Origin: Rouxiella sp. S1S-2
GTDB lineage: Bacteria > Pseudomonadota > Gammaproteobacteria > Enterobacterales > Enterobacteriaceae
Assembly: GCF_009208105.1 (NCBI RefSeq)
Contig: NZ_WFKL01000001.1
Location: forward strand, 5,022,001 to 5,086,000
DNA length: 64,000 bases
Direction: 5' to 3'
Shown: positions 24,468 to 33,688 of the stretch, piece by piece
How positions within the stretch are numbered: the first letter of the stretch is position 1
How the letters are laid out: every line of letters starts with the position of its first letter
Notes under the pieces: model-generated
Databases searched by the model: none
Told to the model about the DNA's origin: nothing
Seen by the model: the letters and a program-made list of their open reading frames with translations, nothing else
Position numbers and translations under genes: made by a program

Positions 24468-25532
24468 TTACTGCAAAACGAGGTATTTAAGCTGCTGCAG
24501 ACGGCTGCGCGTGCGCTGAATATCTTCCTGTTGAACACCTTCGGTCATTTTGTGCAGCGCATAGTCGCTGATTAAAAATAACCGGCAGTGTTGGTCATAA
24601 AGCACGTCGATCACGTTAATAAAACGCTGCTGCACTGCGGGAGAAGAGTTTTCGAGTTTGGGAACACCCTCTATTATCCAGCAGCGGTAATGCTCACACA
24701 GGGTCAAATAATCCATCACCGCCGTCGGTGCAGCGCATAGCGCTTCGAAGGTAAGGTGAAGAAGATTCTCACTGGCCGACAGCACATTAATGTGGCGATG
24801 ACTCACGCGAAGCGGCAGGGGATCGCTGACCGGCAATAACGGTAGCACGCAGTCGCGACGCTGTGCCTCAGTGCCCGGACAGAGATAAGCCCCTTTGCTA
24901 AACGGCGTGAAAGTGTTGCCGCCCAGTGTGCGGTAATCCAAAGTCCCACCCAGTGCCACCACCTGCATATACTGCTTAATCAGTTCAATTGAGGAGGCAA
25001 AACGTGAATGATAAAGAGGATTCGACAACAGCTGGTCAGGAGGATAGTTCGAAGTGGCGACGAGGATAATCCGCCGTTTTACAATCAGTTCAAGCAGGCT
25101 TTTCACCAGCATCGCGTCACCGACATCGTGCAGATGCAGCTCATCGAAACACAATAGCTCGCAGTGGCCCAACTGCGCGTTTAATGCAGCATCAAGAGTA
25201 TTTTCACCGGTGTGCGGGCGGTTGATATGGCGATGCAGTTCACGCAGGAAATCATGGAAATGGACCCGTATTTTATTCTTGACGGGAACCGCTGAAAAAA
25301 AACTGTCGACGATAAAGCTCTTACCGCGCCCGACGGTTCCCCAGACATAGACGCCTGACTTGGCCAACGTCGCTTTTCTAAAAAGCCTTTTAGAAGGATT
25401 GAAAATCGGCTTCATCAGTGCATCAAGACAAGCAATAACTTGCTGCTGGTCAGGGTCCAGAACAAAATGGTTCAAACGGGCTTTGTCATCCATAACCTGA
25501 TGAAAATCAAAAAGGCTGTCCGCCTGTTTCAT
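24468..25532 (-). CDS. zapE: ZapE/AFG1-family ATPase
   Basis: A 354-residue AAA-type ATPase of the ZapE/AFG1 family. Walker A is GTVGRGKS (residues 65-72), with the family arginine before GKS; Walker B is LLCFDE (126-131) followed by LHLHDVGDA; sensor residues follow in LVATSNYPPDQLL. E. coli ZapE (about 375 residues) acts at the constricting division ring and in quinone balance. This copy is shorter and more divergent and sits next to ssb rather than the usual rplM region, so it may be a paralogue and the symbol denotes the family only. A TauE-type gene follows by 31 bp. Confidence 0.8.
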   Translation of the reverse strand: MKQADSLFDFHQVMDDKARLNHFVLDPDQQQVIACLDALMKPIFNPSKRLFRKATLAKSGVYVWGTVGRGKSFIVDSFFSAVPVKNKIRVHFHDFLRELHRHINRPHTGENTLDAALNAQLGHCELLCFDELHLHDVGDAMLVKSLLELIVKRRIILVATSNYPPDQLLSNPLYHSRFASSIELIKQYMQVVALGGTLDYRTLGGNTFTPFSKGAYLCPGTEAQRRDCVLPLLPVSDPLPLRVSHRHINVLSASENLLHLTFEALCAAPTAVMDYLTLCEHYRCWIIEGVPKLENSSPAVQQRFINVIDVLYDQHCRLFLISDYALHKMTEGVQQEDIQRTRSRLQQLKYLVLQ

Positions 25533-25611
25533 TTATGGCTCCCTGCACGGTGAAAAGTACGTTTTACAGCCATTATCCTGCAATTTTGAAAAATTACGCC
25601 AGATATAAGCT

Positions 25612-25637
25612 AAAAAAAACCCCGCAAAAAGCGGGGT
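25612..25637 (-). terminator. Terminator of ssb
   Basis: Stem ACCCCGC/GCGGGGT around a five-base loop, followed on the minus strand by a run of eight T; 63 bp past the ssb stop. Confidence 0.9.
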
Positions 25638-25699
25638 CAGTCGTCGTGAAAATTGCCTGTCTTTTAAAGACTCACCAGCAGCCGCTGGATGGGCAAGGA

Positions 25700-26248
25700 T
25701 CAGAACGGGATATCGTCGTCGAAATCCATGGGTGGTTCGTTGCTTTGTGCCGGTGCATTCTGAGCCGGACGAGATTGCTGACCGCCGCTGAACTGATTAC
25801 CGCCCTGTGGCTGCTGAGGCTGACCCCAACCGCCCTGCTGGCCACCTGCAGCTTGACCGCCAGAAGGTTGGCCGCCGCCTGCAGGAGCACCGCCGCCCGC
25901 ACGACCACCCAGCATCTGCATGGTGCCACCGACGTTTACCACGATTTCGGTAGTGTATTTTTCAACACCGGCCTGATCGGTCCACTTGCGCGTTTGCAGT
26001 GCGCCTTCAATATAAACCTGAGAGCCTTTACGCAGGTATTCACCTGCTACTTCTGCCAGCTTGCCGAACAGCACAACGCGGTGCCATTCAGTCTTCTCTT
26101 TCTGCTCGCCGGTCGCCTTGTCGCGCCAGCTTTCAGAGGTTGCCAGGGTGATATTGGCAACAGCACCGCCGTTAGGCATGTAGCGGACTTCGGGATCCTG
26201 ACCCAGATTCCCAACCAGAATCACTTTGTTTACGCCTCTGCTGGCCAT
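25700..26248 (-). CDS. ssb: Single-stranded DNA-binding protein
   Basis: A 182-residue SSB. Residues 1-110 are the OB fold ([23 protein letters not shown], then [29 protein letters not shown]), the middle is a glycine/glutamine/proline-rich linker, and the C-terminus is the acidic DFDDDIPF tip that recruits replication and repair proteins. The linker is somewhat longer than in short SSBs but normal for enterobacteria. It is divergent from uvrA across 319 bp with a LexA box, as in E. coli. Confidence 0.98.
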   Translation of the reverse strand: MASRGVNKVILVGNLGQDPEVRYMPNGGAVANITLATSESWRDKATGEQKEKTEWHRVVLFGKLAEVAGEYLRKGSQVYIEGALQTRKWTDQAGVEKYTTEIVVNVGGTMQMLGGRAGGGAPAGGGQPSGGQAAGGQQGGWGQPQQPQGGNQFSGGQQSRPAQNAPAQSNEPPMDFDDDIPF

Positions 26249-26374
26249 GTCGACTCTCCTGATGAGTTAATTTTATACAGTATAAACCATGAATTTTAGC
26301 ATGGGCAGATTCTAGATAATACCTGCAATGCATATCGAGATAATGTTTACGGAGTCGACAAGGTTGCAGACTTC

Positions 26375-26394
26375 TACTGGATATCCATTCAGGT
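26375..26394. promoter_or_regulatory. LexA (SOS) box between ssb and uvrA
   Basis: TACTGGATATCCATTCAGGT contains CTG-N10-CAG and differs by only two bases from the E. coli uvrA SOS box as I recall it. It lies 174 bp upstream of uvrA and 127 bp upstream of ssb. The remainder of the 319-bp divergent gap holds promoters but no gene; a further LexA half-site-like CTGTATA occurs near the ssb start. Confidence 0.88.
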
Positions 26395-26567
26395 TTTTTT
26401 GTGTCATACTTACTCGTTTCGTACTTTCTGTGCCCAATTTTCTGATTCAGATGCCGTGTCTGGGGCGGATATACCCGAATCAATCGGTAAGCGGGTATGC
26501 AATTTCACACACGCATCGCGGACAGTCACCGGCACGGTGAGCTTTCAAGTTATTCCGGGAATGATGA

Positions 26568-29423
26568 ATGGATAAGATAGAAGTTCGGGGCGCACGTACC
26601 CATAATCTCAAGAATATCAACCTGATTATTCCGCGCGACAAACTGATTGTTGTCACCGGATTATCCGGATCTGGCAAGTCCTCACTGGCTTTTGACACCC
26701 TGTATGCCGAAGGTCAGCGCCGCTACGTTGAGTCGCTTTCAGCCTATGCGCGGCAATTTTTATCCTTAATGGAAAAACCGGACGTCGACCATATTGAAGG
26801 GTTGTCACCGGCTATTTCGATTGAGCAAAAATCGACGTCGCACAACCCGCGTTCAACGGTCGGGACGATTACCGAAATTCACGACTACCTGCGCCTGCTG
26901 TTTGCCCGCGTGGGCGAACCGCGCTGCGCTGAACACGGCGTTCCGCTGGCCGCGCAAACCGTGAGCCAAATGGTGGATAACGTGCTGGCACAGCCGGAAG
27001 GGCAACGCCTGATGCTGCTGGCACCGATCGTCAAGGATCGCAAAGGCGAGCACACCAAAACGCTGGAGAATCTGGCGGCGCAGGGCTATATCCGCGCAAG
27101 AATTGATGGTGAAGTGTGCGATCTGTCCGATCCACCGAAGCTTGAGCTACAGAAGAAACACACCATTGAGGTCGTCGTCGATCGCTTTAAAGTGCGCGAC
27201 GATCTGGCTCAGCGTTTGGCGGAGTCTTTTGAAACCGCGCTGGAGCTTTCCGGCGGAACCGCCGTGGTCGCCGACATGGACGACCCTAAAGCCGACGAAA
27301 TGCTGTTCTCGGCCAACTTTGCCTGCCCGATTTGCGGCTACAGCATGCGCGAGCTGGAACCGCGTATGTTCTCGTTTAACAATCCCGCCGGTGCCTGCCC
27401 AACCTGTGACGGTCTGGGCGTGCAGCAGTTTTTTGACCCTGATCGTGTGATTCAAAATCCGGAGCTTTCGTTGGCCGGTGGCGCGATCCGCGGCTGGGAT
27501 CGTCGCAACTTCTACTATTTCCAGATGCTGCGTTCGCTGGGTGAGCACTACAAGTTTGACGTCGAAGCGGCTTTCAACGAGCTGAGTGAAGACGTGGTGC
27601 ACGCCATTCTGCACGGCTCCGACAAGCAGACCATCGAATTCAAATACATCAACGACCGGGGTGATACCTCGGTGCGTCGCCATCCGTTCGAAGGCGTGCT
27701 GCACAATATGGAACGTCGCTATAAAGAGACGGAATCCAGTGCGGTACGAGAAGAGTTGGCAAAATACATCAGCAATCGCCCCTGCGCGTCCTGTAAGGGT
27801 ACGCGCCTGCGCGAAGAAGCACGTAACGTCTTCGTTGAAGAGACCACGCTGCCGGAGATCTCCGATTACAGCATCGGTCACGCAATGGAATTTTTCCTCA
27901 GCATGAACCTGACCGGTCAGCGCAAGCAGATTGCCGAGAAGATCTTGAAAGAAATCGGCGATCGGCTGAGATTCCTGGTTAACGTCGGTCTGAACTACCT
28001 TTCTCTGTCGCGTTCGGCCGAGACGCTGTCGGGCGGTGAAGCCCAGCGTATCCGTCTTGCCAGCCAGATTGGTGCGGGCCTGGTGGGTGTGATGTACGTG
28101 CTCGATGAGCCTTCAATAGGTTTGCATCAGCGCGACAACGAACGCCTGCTCGAGACATTGATTCACCTGCGCGACCTCGGCAATACCGTTATCGTGGTTG
28201 AGCACGACGAAGACGCCATTCGCGCCGCCGACCATATTATCGATATTGGCCCAGGTGCCGGTGTTCACGGCGGTGAAGTGGTCGCGGAAGGCACGGCAGA
28301 AGACATTATGGCTACCGAGAACTCCCTGACCGGGCAGTATCTCAGCGGTAAGCGCGAAATTTCCGTGCCTGAAAAGCGGGTTCCGGCCGATGCGGCGAAA
28401 GTGTTGAAACTGGTGGGCGCAACGGGTAACAACCTGAAAGATGTGACCCTCACCCTGCCGGTTGGGCTATTTACCTGCATCACCGGCGTGTCCGGATCGG
28501 GTAAATCGACGCTGATTAATGACACGCTGTTTCCGCTGGCGCAGCGCCAACTCAATGGCGCAACCATTGCGGAAGCCGCACCTTATCGTGACATTCAAGG
28601 CCTTGAGCACTTCGATAAAGTCATCGACATTGACCAGAGCCCGATCGGTCGTACACCGCGCTCAAACCCGGCCACTTATACCGGTATTTTCACACCGGTG
28701 CGTGAGCTGTTTGCCGGTGTGCCAGAATCGCGGGCGCGGGGTTATACGCCAGGACGTTTCAGCTTTAACGTGAAAGGCGGTCGCTGCGAAGCCTGTCAGG
28801 GCGATGGCGTAATCAAGGTCGAGATGCACTTCTTGCCGGATATCTACGTACCCTGCGACCATTGCAAAGGCAAACGCTATAACCGTGAAACGCTTGAGAT
28901 TAAGTACAAAGGCAAGAGCATTCACGAAACGTTGGACATGACTATTGAAGAGGCGCGTGAGTTCTTCGATGCCGTTCCTGCGCTGGCTCGCAAGCTGCAA
29001 ACGCTGATTGACGTCGGCCTGTCGTATATTCGTCTCGGCCAGTCGGCCACGACGCTGTCCGGTGGTGAGGCGCAAAGGGTTAAACTGGCGCGTGAGCTGT
29101 CGAAACGCGGCACCGGTCAAACGCTGTATATTCTTGATGAGCCGACGACGGGTCTGCACTTCGCGGATATCCAGCAGTTGCTTGAAGTTCTGCATCAGCT
29201 GCGTGACCAAGGCAATACCATCGTGGTGATTGAGCACAACCTTGATGTGATCAAAACCGCAGACTGGATTGTGGATTTGGGTCCTGAAGGCGGGCACGGC
29301 GGCGGTCAAATTCTGGTATCTGGCACACCGGAAACCGTCGCGGAGTGCAAAGAGTCGCATACCGCACGCTTCCTGAAGCCACTGCTGGAACGCCACACGC
29401 AAAAAGCGAAGAAATCCGCCTGA
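26568..29423 (+). CDS. uvrA: Excinuclease ABC subunit A
   Basis: A 951-residue DNA-damage recognition ATPase of nucleotide excision repair. Two ABC modules are evident: Walker A GLSGSGKS at 31-38 and GVSGSGKS near 640; signatures [12 protein letters not shown] and [12 protein letters not shown]; Walker B LDEPS near 512 and LDEPTTGLH. Zinc-binding CxxC pairs begin at C253 (CPICGYSM... CPTC) and again in [10 protein letters not shown] and CDHCKGKRY. It is about ten residues longer than E. coli UvrA at the C-terminus (KAKKSA). LexA-regulated from the shared ssb promoter region; a strong terminator follows. Confidence 0.99.
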   Translation: MDKIEVRGARTHNLKNINLIIPRDKLIVVTGLSGSGKSSLAFDTLYAEGQRRYVESLSAYARQFLSLMEKPDVDHIEGLSPAISIEQKSTSHNPRSTVGTITEIHDYLRLLFARVGEPRCAEHGVPLAAQTVSQMVDNVLAQPEGQRLMLLAPIVKDRKGEHTKTLENLAAQGYIRARIDGEVCDLSDPPKLELQKKHTIEVVVDRFKVRDDLAQRLAESFETALELSGGTAVVADMDDPKADEMLFSANFACPICGYSMRELEPRMFSFNNPAGACPTCDGLGVQQFFDPDRVIQNPELSLAGGAIRGWDRRNFYYFQMLRSLGEHYKFDVEAAFNELSEDVVHAILHGSDKQTIEFKYINDRGDTSVRRHPFEGVLHNMERRYKETESSAVREELAKYISNRPCASCKGTRLREEARNVFVEETTLPEISDYSIGHAMEFFLSMNLTGQRKQIAEKILKEIGDRLRFLVNVGLNYLSLSRSAETLSGGEAQRIRLASQIGAGLVGVMYVLDEPSIGLHQRDNERLLETLIHLRDLGNTVIVVEHDEDAIRAADHIIDIGPGAGVHGGEVVAEGTAEDIMATENSLTGQYLSGKREISVPEKRVPADAAKVLKLVGATGNNLKDVTLTLPVGLFTCITGVSGSGKSTLINDTLFPLAQRQLNGATIAEAAPYRDIQGLEHFDKVIDIDQSPIGRTPRSNPATYTGIFTPVRELFAGVPESRARGYTPGRFSFNVKGGRCEACQGDGVIKVEMHFLPDIYVPCDHCKGKRYNRETLEIKYKGKSIHETLDMTIEEAREFFDAVPALARKLQTLIDVGLSYIRLGQSATTLSGGEAQRVKLARELSKRGTGQTLYILDEPTTGLHFADIQQLLEVLHQLRDQGNTIVVIEHNLDVIKTADWIVDLGPEGGHGGGQILVSGTPETVAECKESHTARFLKPLLERHTQKAKKSA

Positions 29424-29440
29424 TTTAGGCCGGTAACAAA

Positions 29441-29471
29441 AATAGCGAGTCATCGGACTCGCTATTTTTTT
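29441..29471 (+). terminator. Terminator of uvrA
   Basis: An 11-bp stem (AATAGCGAGTC with GACTCGCTATT), four-base loop and a T-run to 29471, 17 bp after the uvrA stop. Confidence 0.95.
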
Positions 29472-29503
29472 GCCTGTAACAGGATAGGCATCATCATTAT
29501 CAC

Positions 29504-30397
29504 TCAGGAATGAATTTGCGGAACCTGGCTTAATCTCTCACGCGCAAAGTCCCAAAAAGCGCGAACTTTTAAGGGCATACGCTGAATATTTTGCACCACC
29601 AACTGCACAGGAAGCGGCAATGGCTCAAACTCGGGCAGCAGGCGCACCAGCGAGCCGTCGGCAATATCATCGGCAACCTGATAAGAGAGTAATCTCGCTA
29701 CGCCTCTCCCCGCCTTAACGGCCAGACGACGGGTTTCAACATCATTAAATAAAAAATGAGGGGCAAGCCGAACGCGCGGCCCCTCTTCGTGCGGGCCAAA
29801 TCGCCACTCGTTGAAGGCATCGTTACTGCTGAGCACGGTTTGATGACGACTCAACTCGCTAGGGTGACGTAAAACCGGATAGCGCGCCAGATAGTGCGGG
29901 CTGGCCACCAGCACAATACTCACCTCACCCAACCGACGGGCAACCTTGGCTGAATCATCGAGATGACCAATGCGGACAGCAACATCGATGCCTTGGCCGA
30001 TCATCTCCAGATTATGATCGTTGAGTATCAGCTCAATTTGAATCTCGGGATGCAGAGACTGAAACTCCATCACCAGCGGGGCGACGTGCCACCGTCCAAA
30101 CAGCACCGGCGCAGTGATGCGCAACAGGCCCTTCAACTGCGTGGCGGCGGTGTCCAGCACAGCGTCATCATAGCTGCTCAGCACCAGAGCAGCGCGTTCG
30201 GCCAAACGCACGCCGGCCTCGGTCGGTGCCAAACGTCGCGTGGTGCGCTCCACAAGCCGGGCGCCAAAACGTTGTTCCAGAGAGGCAATGGCGCGAGTCA
30301 CCGCCGGGGCTGAACGCCGTAATTTACGTGCCGCGCCCGACAAACTGCCCTGATTGAGCACTTCGAGGAAAATAGCCAGCTCATCGAGACGATCCAT
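29504..30397 (-). CDS. LysR-family transcriptional regulator
   Basis: A 297-residue LysR protein: MDRLDELAIFLEVLNQGSLS, then GAARKLRRSAPAVTRAIASLE as the recognition helix, followed by the effector domain. It is divergent from a GST-PNPOx-type pair with a palindrome in between and probably controls them. Effector unknown. This LysR-GST-PNPOx unit sits between uvrA and yjbR, which are adjacent in E. coli. Confidence 0.92.
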   Translation of the reverse strand: MDRLDELAIFLEVLNQGSLSGAARKLRRSAPAVTRAIASLEQRFGARLVERTTRRLAPTEAGVRLAERAALVLSSYDDAVLDTAATQLKGLLRITAPVLFGRWHVAPLVMEFQSLHPEIQIELILNDHNLEMIGQGIDVAVRIGHLDDSAKVARRLGEVSIVLVASPHYLARYPVLRHPSELSRHQTVLSSNDAFNEWRFGPHEEGPRVRLAPHFLFNDVETRRLAVKAGRGVARLLSYQVADDIADGSLVRLLPEFEPLPLPVQLVVQNIQRMPLKVRAFWDFARERLSQVPQIHS

Positions 30398-30413
30398 AAA
30401 TTATTCCATTTAA

Positions 30414-30430
30414 TGAAATTATTAATTTCA
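30414..30430. promoter_or_regulatory. LysR-type operator between lysR and the GST gene
   Basis: TGAAATT-N3-AATTTCA, a perfect 7-bp inverted repeat containing a T-N11-A frame, lies 17 bp upstream of the LysR start and 75 bp upstream of the GST start. Confidence 0.6.
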
Positions 30431-30504
30431 ATATTCTCGGATTTCATTCATCCATTGCAAGAGTAATCTATTAATTCACGCAATGTCCCATGAGGAAGAG
30501 AATG

Positions 30505-31128
30505 ATGAGCACGTTAAAACTGTATGGCACGCCGCTTTCTGGACACGTTCACCGCGTGGCGCTGCTGCTGAAGATGCTGGAGCTGCCGCACGAATTTATC
30601 GAGGCCGGTGCAGAGGTTCGGGCGTCTGCGGCATTTCGGAAATTAAATCCCTGGGGACAAATTCCCGTGCTGGTCGATGGCGATATTGTCATTAGTGATA
30701 GCAATGCGATTTTGGTCTATTTGGCCAAAACCTATGCGCCTGACAGTCACTGGTTGCCAAACGAACCGGTTGCGGCCGCGCTGACTCAACAATGGCTGTG
30801 TAAAGCCGCCGGTGAGGTTCGCTACGGGCCGGCTTCGGCAAGGCTTATCGCGCAGTTTGGCACTGACGAAGATTATGCCTACGCAACCAAGTTGGCGGGC
30901 AAGTTCTTGCCTCATCTTGAGCAACATCTGACCGCGCGTGATTTTTTAGCCACCGATCGCGTCACCCTCGCCGATTTAGCCTGCTATACCTACATTGCTT
31001 TGGCCCCGGAAGGCGGTATTTCTCTCGATGCCTTTCCCGCGATCCGCCAGTGGCTGACACGCATCGAACAGCTTCCGGGCTTTTTCTCAACTCCCCCGCT
31101 GCCGCTGCCCGAGACGGCAAAAGTCTAA
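30505..31128 (+). CDS. Glutathione S-transferase family protein
   Basis: A 207-residue GST. MSTLKLYGTPLSGHVHRVALLLKMLEL is the first strand and helix (Ser near residue 12 is the candidate activating residue), PWGQIPVLVDGD carries the cis-proline, and ISDSNAILVYLAKTY the glutathione-binding pair. ATG 30505 is chosen among three close starts because GAGGAAG lies six bases upstream. It is followed nine bases after its stop by a PNPOx-type gene, so the two form an operon, divergent from LysR. The pairing suggests detoxification of a reactive compound, which is inference. Confidence 0.9.
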   Translation: MSTLKLYGTPLSGHVHRVALLLKMLELPHEFIEAGAEVRASAAFRKLNPWGQIPVLVDGDIVISDSNAILVYLAKTYAPDSHWLPNEPVAAALTQQWLCKAAGEVRYGPASARLIAQFGTDEDYAYATKLAGKFLPHLEQHLTARDFLATDRVTLADLACYTYIALAPEGGISLDAFPAIRQWLTRIEQLPGFFSTPPLPLPETAKV

Positions 31129-31137
31129 GGTGACGTG

Positions 31138-32043
31138 ATGGATATCTTCCATGCTGATGAAAAACGCGCGCAGTTAATGGCCGGATTTATGGTCGGCTCA
31201 GCGGGTATTTATCCGACCATGCCGCAGCAGCATCGCGATTTCTTTGCCGGTCTGCCGTCATTTTTTATTGCCACTTTGGACACCACCGGCTGGCCGGTGG
31301 CCACTGTGCTGAGCGGACCACCGGGTTTCATCAGTACGGTCGATAATTCGCACCTGAGAATTAATGCCCCGCGGCGGGAAGACTGTCCGGCGCTGTCGGC
31401 ATTGCGTCCCGGTCAAACGCTGGGTGCGTTGGGGCTGGACTTTACCAACCGGCGGAGGAATCGCGTCAACGGTGTAATTAGCCGCATGGATAAAAATCGC
31501 CTTGAGTTGGCGGTTAACCAAAGCTTCGGCAACTGTCCGAAGTATATTCAGCGGCGAAAAATTTCAGCGCAGGTTAATGATCCCCAGCCAATTGTTTATC
31601 TTGATAAACTAGACGCGCAGGCAAGAAATCTTATCCGTTCTGCTGACACCTTTTTCGTGGCCACACACGCACATGGGGAATCAATAAACGGCGGCGCGGA
31701 TATCTCTCATCGCGGCGGAAAGCCCGGCTTTGTGAAAATTGACGGCGACACGCTGTGGGTGCCCGATTTCTCAGGGAATCGCTACATGAATACGCTGGGC
31801 AACATGCTGGCTGAACCCCGCGCGTCGCTGTTGTTCCTCGATTTTGAGAGCGGCGACGTACTGCACGTGCAGGGAGAGACTGAAATACGCTGGCAGGGAG
31901 AAACTCAACATCCTTTGGAAGGTGCTGAACGGTTCTGGTGCCTGCACATCAGGCGTGTATGGCGTTTTCAGGCTCTGCTGCCGTGGCGGGGAACGGATAT
32001 TGAATACTCCCCCGCGACGCTTGATACCGGCGTATGGGCTTAG
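31138..32043 (+). CDS. Pyridoxamine 5'-phosphate oxidase-related flavin-binding protein
   Basis: A 301-residue protein with two split-barrel halves. FFIATLDTTGWPVATVLSGPPGF (about residues 42-64) and FFVATHAHGESINGGADISHRGGKPGF (about 170-197) are both typical of the PNPOx-like FMN-binding fold; SGNRYMNTLGNMLAEPRASLLF follows. Proteins of this duplicated type are often fused to or encoded beside ferredoxin/oxidoreductase modules. Function unknown; flavin-dependent reduction is likely. It is the second gene of the GST operon. GTG 31135 immediately upstream is an alternative start. Confidence 0.86.
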   Translation: MDIFHADEKRAQLMAGFMVGSAGIYPTMPQQHRDFFAGLPSFFIATLDTTGWPVATVLSGPPGFISTVDNSHLRINAPRREDCPALSALRPGQTLGALGLDFTNRRRNRVNGVISRMDKNRLELAVNQSFGNCPKYIQRRKISAQVNDPQPIVYLDKLDAQARNLIRSADTFFVATHAHGESINGGADISHRGGKPGFVKIDGDTLWVPDFSGNRYMNTLGNMLAEPRASLLFLDFESGDVLHVQGETEIRWQGETQHPLEGAERFWCLHIRRVWRFQALLPWRGTDIEYSPATLDTGVWA

Positions 32044-32067
32044 CCATTCCTCTGCACTAAGGGGAAA

Positions 32068-32421
32068 TTACCCCGTAATGTGGTGACGCTTTTCCTCTGG
32101 CAAACCAGAAACAACCTGCTGATAGGCCGTGTCGATCAGTGCATAGAACTGTGAATCTGGTAGATTGCCGTCGAGCAGCACGCTGTTCCAATGTGCCTTG
32201 TTCAGACAGTCACAGGGCACAATTTCAGGATGCTGATGACGAAGGTTTTCGGCACTTTTATTGCCGACTTTCAATGAAATTGCCGGATGACCTTCAATAT
32301 CGCGTAGCATGGCAAACATCACGCCGGCCACTTTTATCTGATTGGCCTGCCACTGATTCTCGGTGCTTTGATGAGTACCCGGTTTAGACAGACAGTAATC
32401 GAGCAGTTGAGCATTGTTCAT
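32068..32421 (-). CDS. yjbR: MmcQ/YjbR-family protein
   Basis: A 117-residue small protein matching E. coli YjbR (118 residues) along its length, with conserved QIKVAGVMFAMLRDIEGHPAISLK and LNKAHWNSVLLDGNLPDSQ segments. The fold is a double-stranded-DNA-binding-like (CyaY-like) domain; cellular role unknown. The downstream ATG (MNNAQLL) is preferred over one three codons earlier because it matches the length of E. coli YjbR. It is 84 bp downstream of yjbQ on the same strand, as in E. coli. Confidence 0.92.
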   Translation of the reverse strand: MNNAQLLDYCLSKPGTHQSTENQWQANQIKVAGVMFAMLRDIEGHPAISLKVGNKSAENLRHQHPEIVPCDCLNKAHWNSVLLDGNLPDSQFYALIDTAYQQVVSGLPEEKRHHITG

Positions 32422-32505
32422 ATTAATCACTCTTTCCGTAAGTAAAATGGGAAAGAGAAGTATAGCTGTCTAAAAAACAGACAACTGCAACCGGCTTAAC
32501 AAAAT

Positions 32506-32925
32506 TTATTCGCCGTTCAATGTGACCACAATTTTTCTCGACCCGCCGTGATTGCGATGCTCACACAAATAAATACCCTGCCAGGTGCCCAGATTCAGGC
32601 GACCGTTACTGACAGGAATATTCAAACTGCAGCCCAAGAGACTGCTTTTCAGGTGCGCGGGCATATCGTCGCTGCCTTCATAGTCATGCTGATACCAAGG
32701 CTCATCCTCTTTCACCGCTCGGTTGAAATAGCTCTCAAAATCGAGCCGCACCGTCGGATCGGCGTTTTCGTTAATGGTTAAACCCGCCGAGGTGTGCTGA
32801 ATAAACACATTGCACATTCCCACCGACAGCTGGCGGATCTCCGGCAGTTGCTGCAAGACTTCGTCGGTAACCAGATGGAATCCACGCGGCCGCTGTTTAA
32901 GTTTGAGCTCTTTTTGAAACCACAT
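32506..32925 (-). CDS. yjbQ: YjbQ family protein (secondary thiamine-phosphate synthase type)
   Basis: A 139-residue protein of the UPF0047/YjbQ family. The signature runs VFIQHTSAGLTINENADPTVRLD (about residues 43-65), with His and Glu residues clustering for metal binding, and SLLGCSLNIPVSNGRLNLGTWQGIYLCEHR near the C-terminus. E. coli YjbQ has weak thiamine-phosphate synthase activity and complements thiE mutants; the main role remains uncertain. It is divergent from the TetR-type gene. Confidence 0.93.
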   Translation of the reverse strand: MWFQKELKLKQRPRGFHLVTDEVLQQLPEIRQLSVGMCNVFIQHTSAGLTINENADPTVRLDFESYFNRAVKEDEPWYQHDYEGSDDMPAHLKSSLLGCSLNIPVSNGRLNLGTWQGIYLCEHRNHGGSRKIVVTLNGE

Positions 32926-32981
32926 GACGCACTCCTCGTTTGATAAAAATCAAAGGAAGTATAACTTCATTTGGTGAATTT

Positions 32982-33010
32982 TTGATTTAACAAGACGGTC
33001 GGTCTATATT
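32982..33010 (+). promoter_or_regulatory. Promoter with embedded TetR-type operator for the acuR-acuI-like operon
   Basis: TTGATT (32982-32987), a 17-bp spacer and TATATT (33005-33010) form a good sigma-70 promoter. The spacer holds AGAC-GGTCG-GTCT (32993-33005), an inverted repeat of the type bound by AcuR/NemR-like TetR repressors. Transcription would begin at or beside the ATG at 33017. Confidence 0.6.
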
Positions 33011-33016
33011 TATAAA

Positions 33017-33688
33017 ATGACTGTTGAAAACTCAAAACCACGCCGTGGTCGTCCGCTTAAAGCCGGACGGGAAAACACCGATACTCGCGAAACGCTGATC
33101 CGCAGCGGAACCGCCGTGCTAACCGAACAGGGTTTTGCCGCCACCGGTATTGACGCCATACTCAAGCAGGTCGGCGTTCCCAAAGGCTCCTTCTACTACT
33201 ACTTCGACAGCAAAGAGAGCTTCGGTCAGGCAATCATTGAAAATTATGCCTGCTTCTTCGCGCATAAGCTGGATAAATTCCTGCTCGATGACGCCCTCGC
33301 TCCCCTGGTAAGACTCCGGGCCTTCGTTGAAGATGCCGCACGCGGCATGGCGAAATATGATTATACGCGCGGCTGCCTGGTCGGAAATCTCGGACAGGAA
33401 ATCGCCAATCTGCCGGTTAACTTCCGTGAACAACTCAGGGATATTCTGCACATCTGGGAACACCGCGTGAGTGAATGCCTCGCACTTGCCCAACGCCACG
33501 GCTCATTATCGCCGCAGGCCAACTGTGATGCGCTAGCCGCCTACTTTTGGAGCGGATGGGAAGGCGCGGTAATGCGTGCCAAGCTGAATGCCAATGCCAC
33601 CCCGCTGAATAATTTTATCCACTACTTCCTGGCCGGTCTCCCCCGCTCGCCTGACGATAGTTCCCACTTTGGAGTTAATGATGTTTAA
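33017..33688 (+). CDS. TetR-family repressor (AcuR-like)
   Basis: A 223-residue TetR regulator. A basic N-terminus (KPRRGRPLKAG) precedes the helix-turn-helix (GFAATGIDAILKQVGVPKGSFYYYFDSKESF, residues 36-66), then the ligand domain with the CLVGNLGQEIAN segment seen in AcuR/NemR-type proteins. The gene overlaps the reductase gene downstream, so it is likely the repressor of its own operon, responding to acrylate or another electrophile. No ribosome site precedes ATG 33017 and the predicted -10 ends only six bases before it, so the mRNA may be leaderless. Confidence 0.88.
   Translation: MTVENSKPRRGRPLKAGRENTDTRETLIRSGTAVLTEQGFAATGIDAILKQVGVPKGSFYYYFDSKESFGQAIIENYACFFAHKLDKFLLDDALAPLVRLRAFVEDAARGMAKYDYTRGCLVGNLGQEIANLPVNFREQLRDILHIWEHRVSECLALAQRHGSLSPQANCDALAAYFWSGWEGAVMRAKLNANATPLNNFIHYFLAGLPRSPDDSSHFGVNDV

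Noticed and set aside
26265..26290. Second LexA box near the ssb start
   Set aside because: CTGTATA half-site is present but the partner CAG is not at N10 spacing.
25535..26299. 254-codon open frame on the plus strand
   Set aside because: Antisense of ssb; the length reflects the Gly/Gln-rich linker read backwards.
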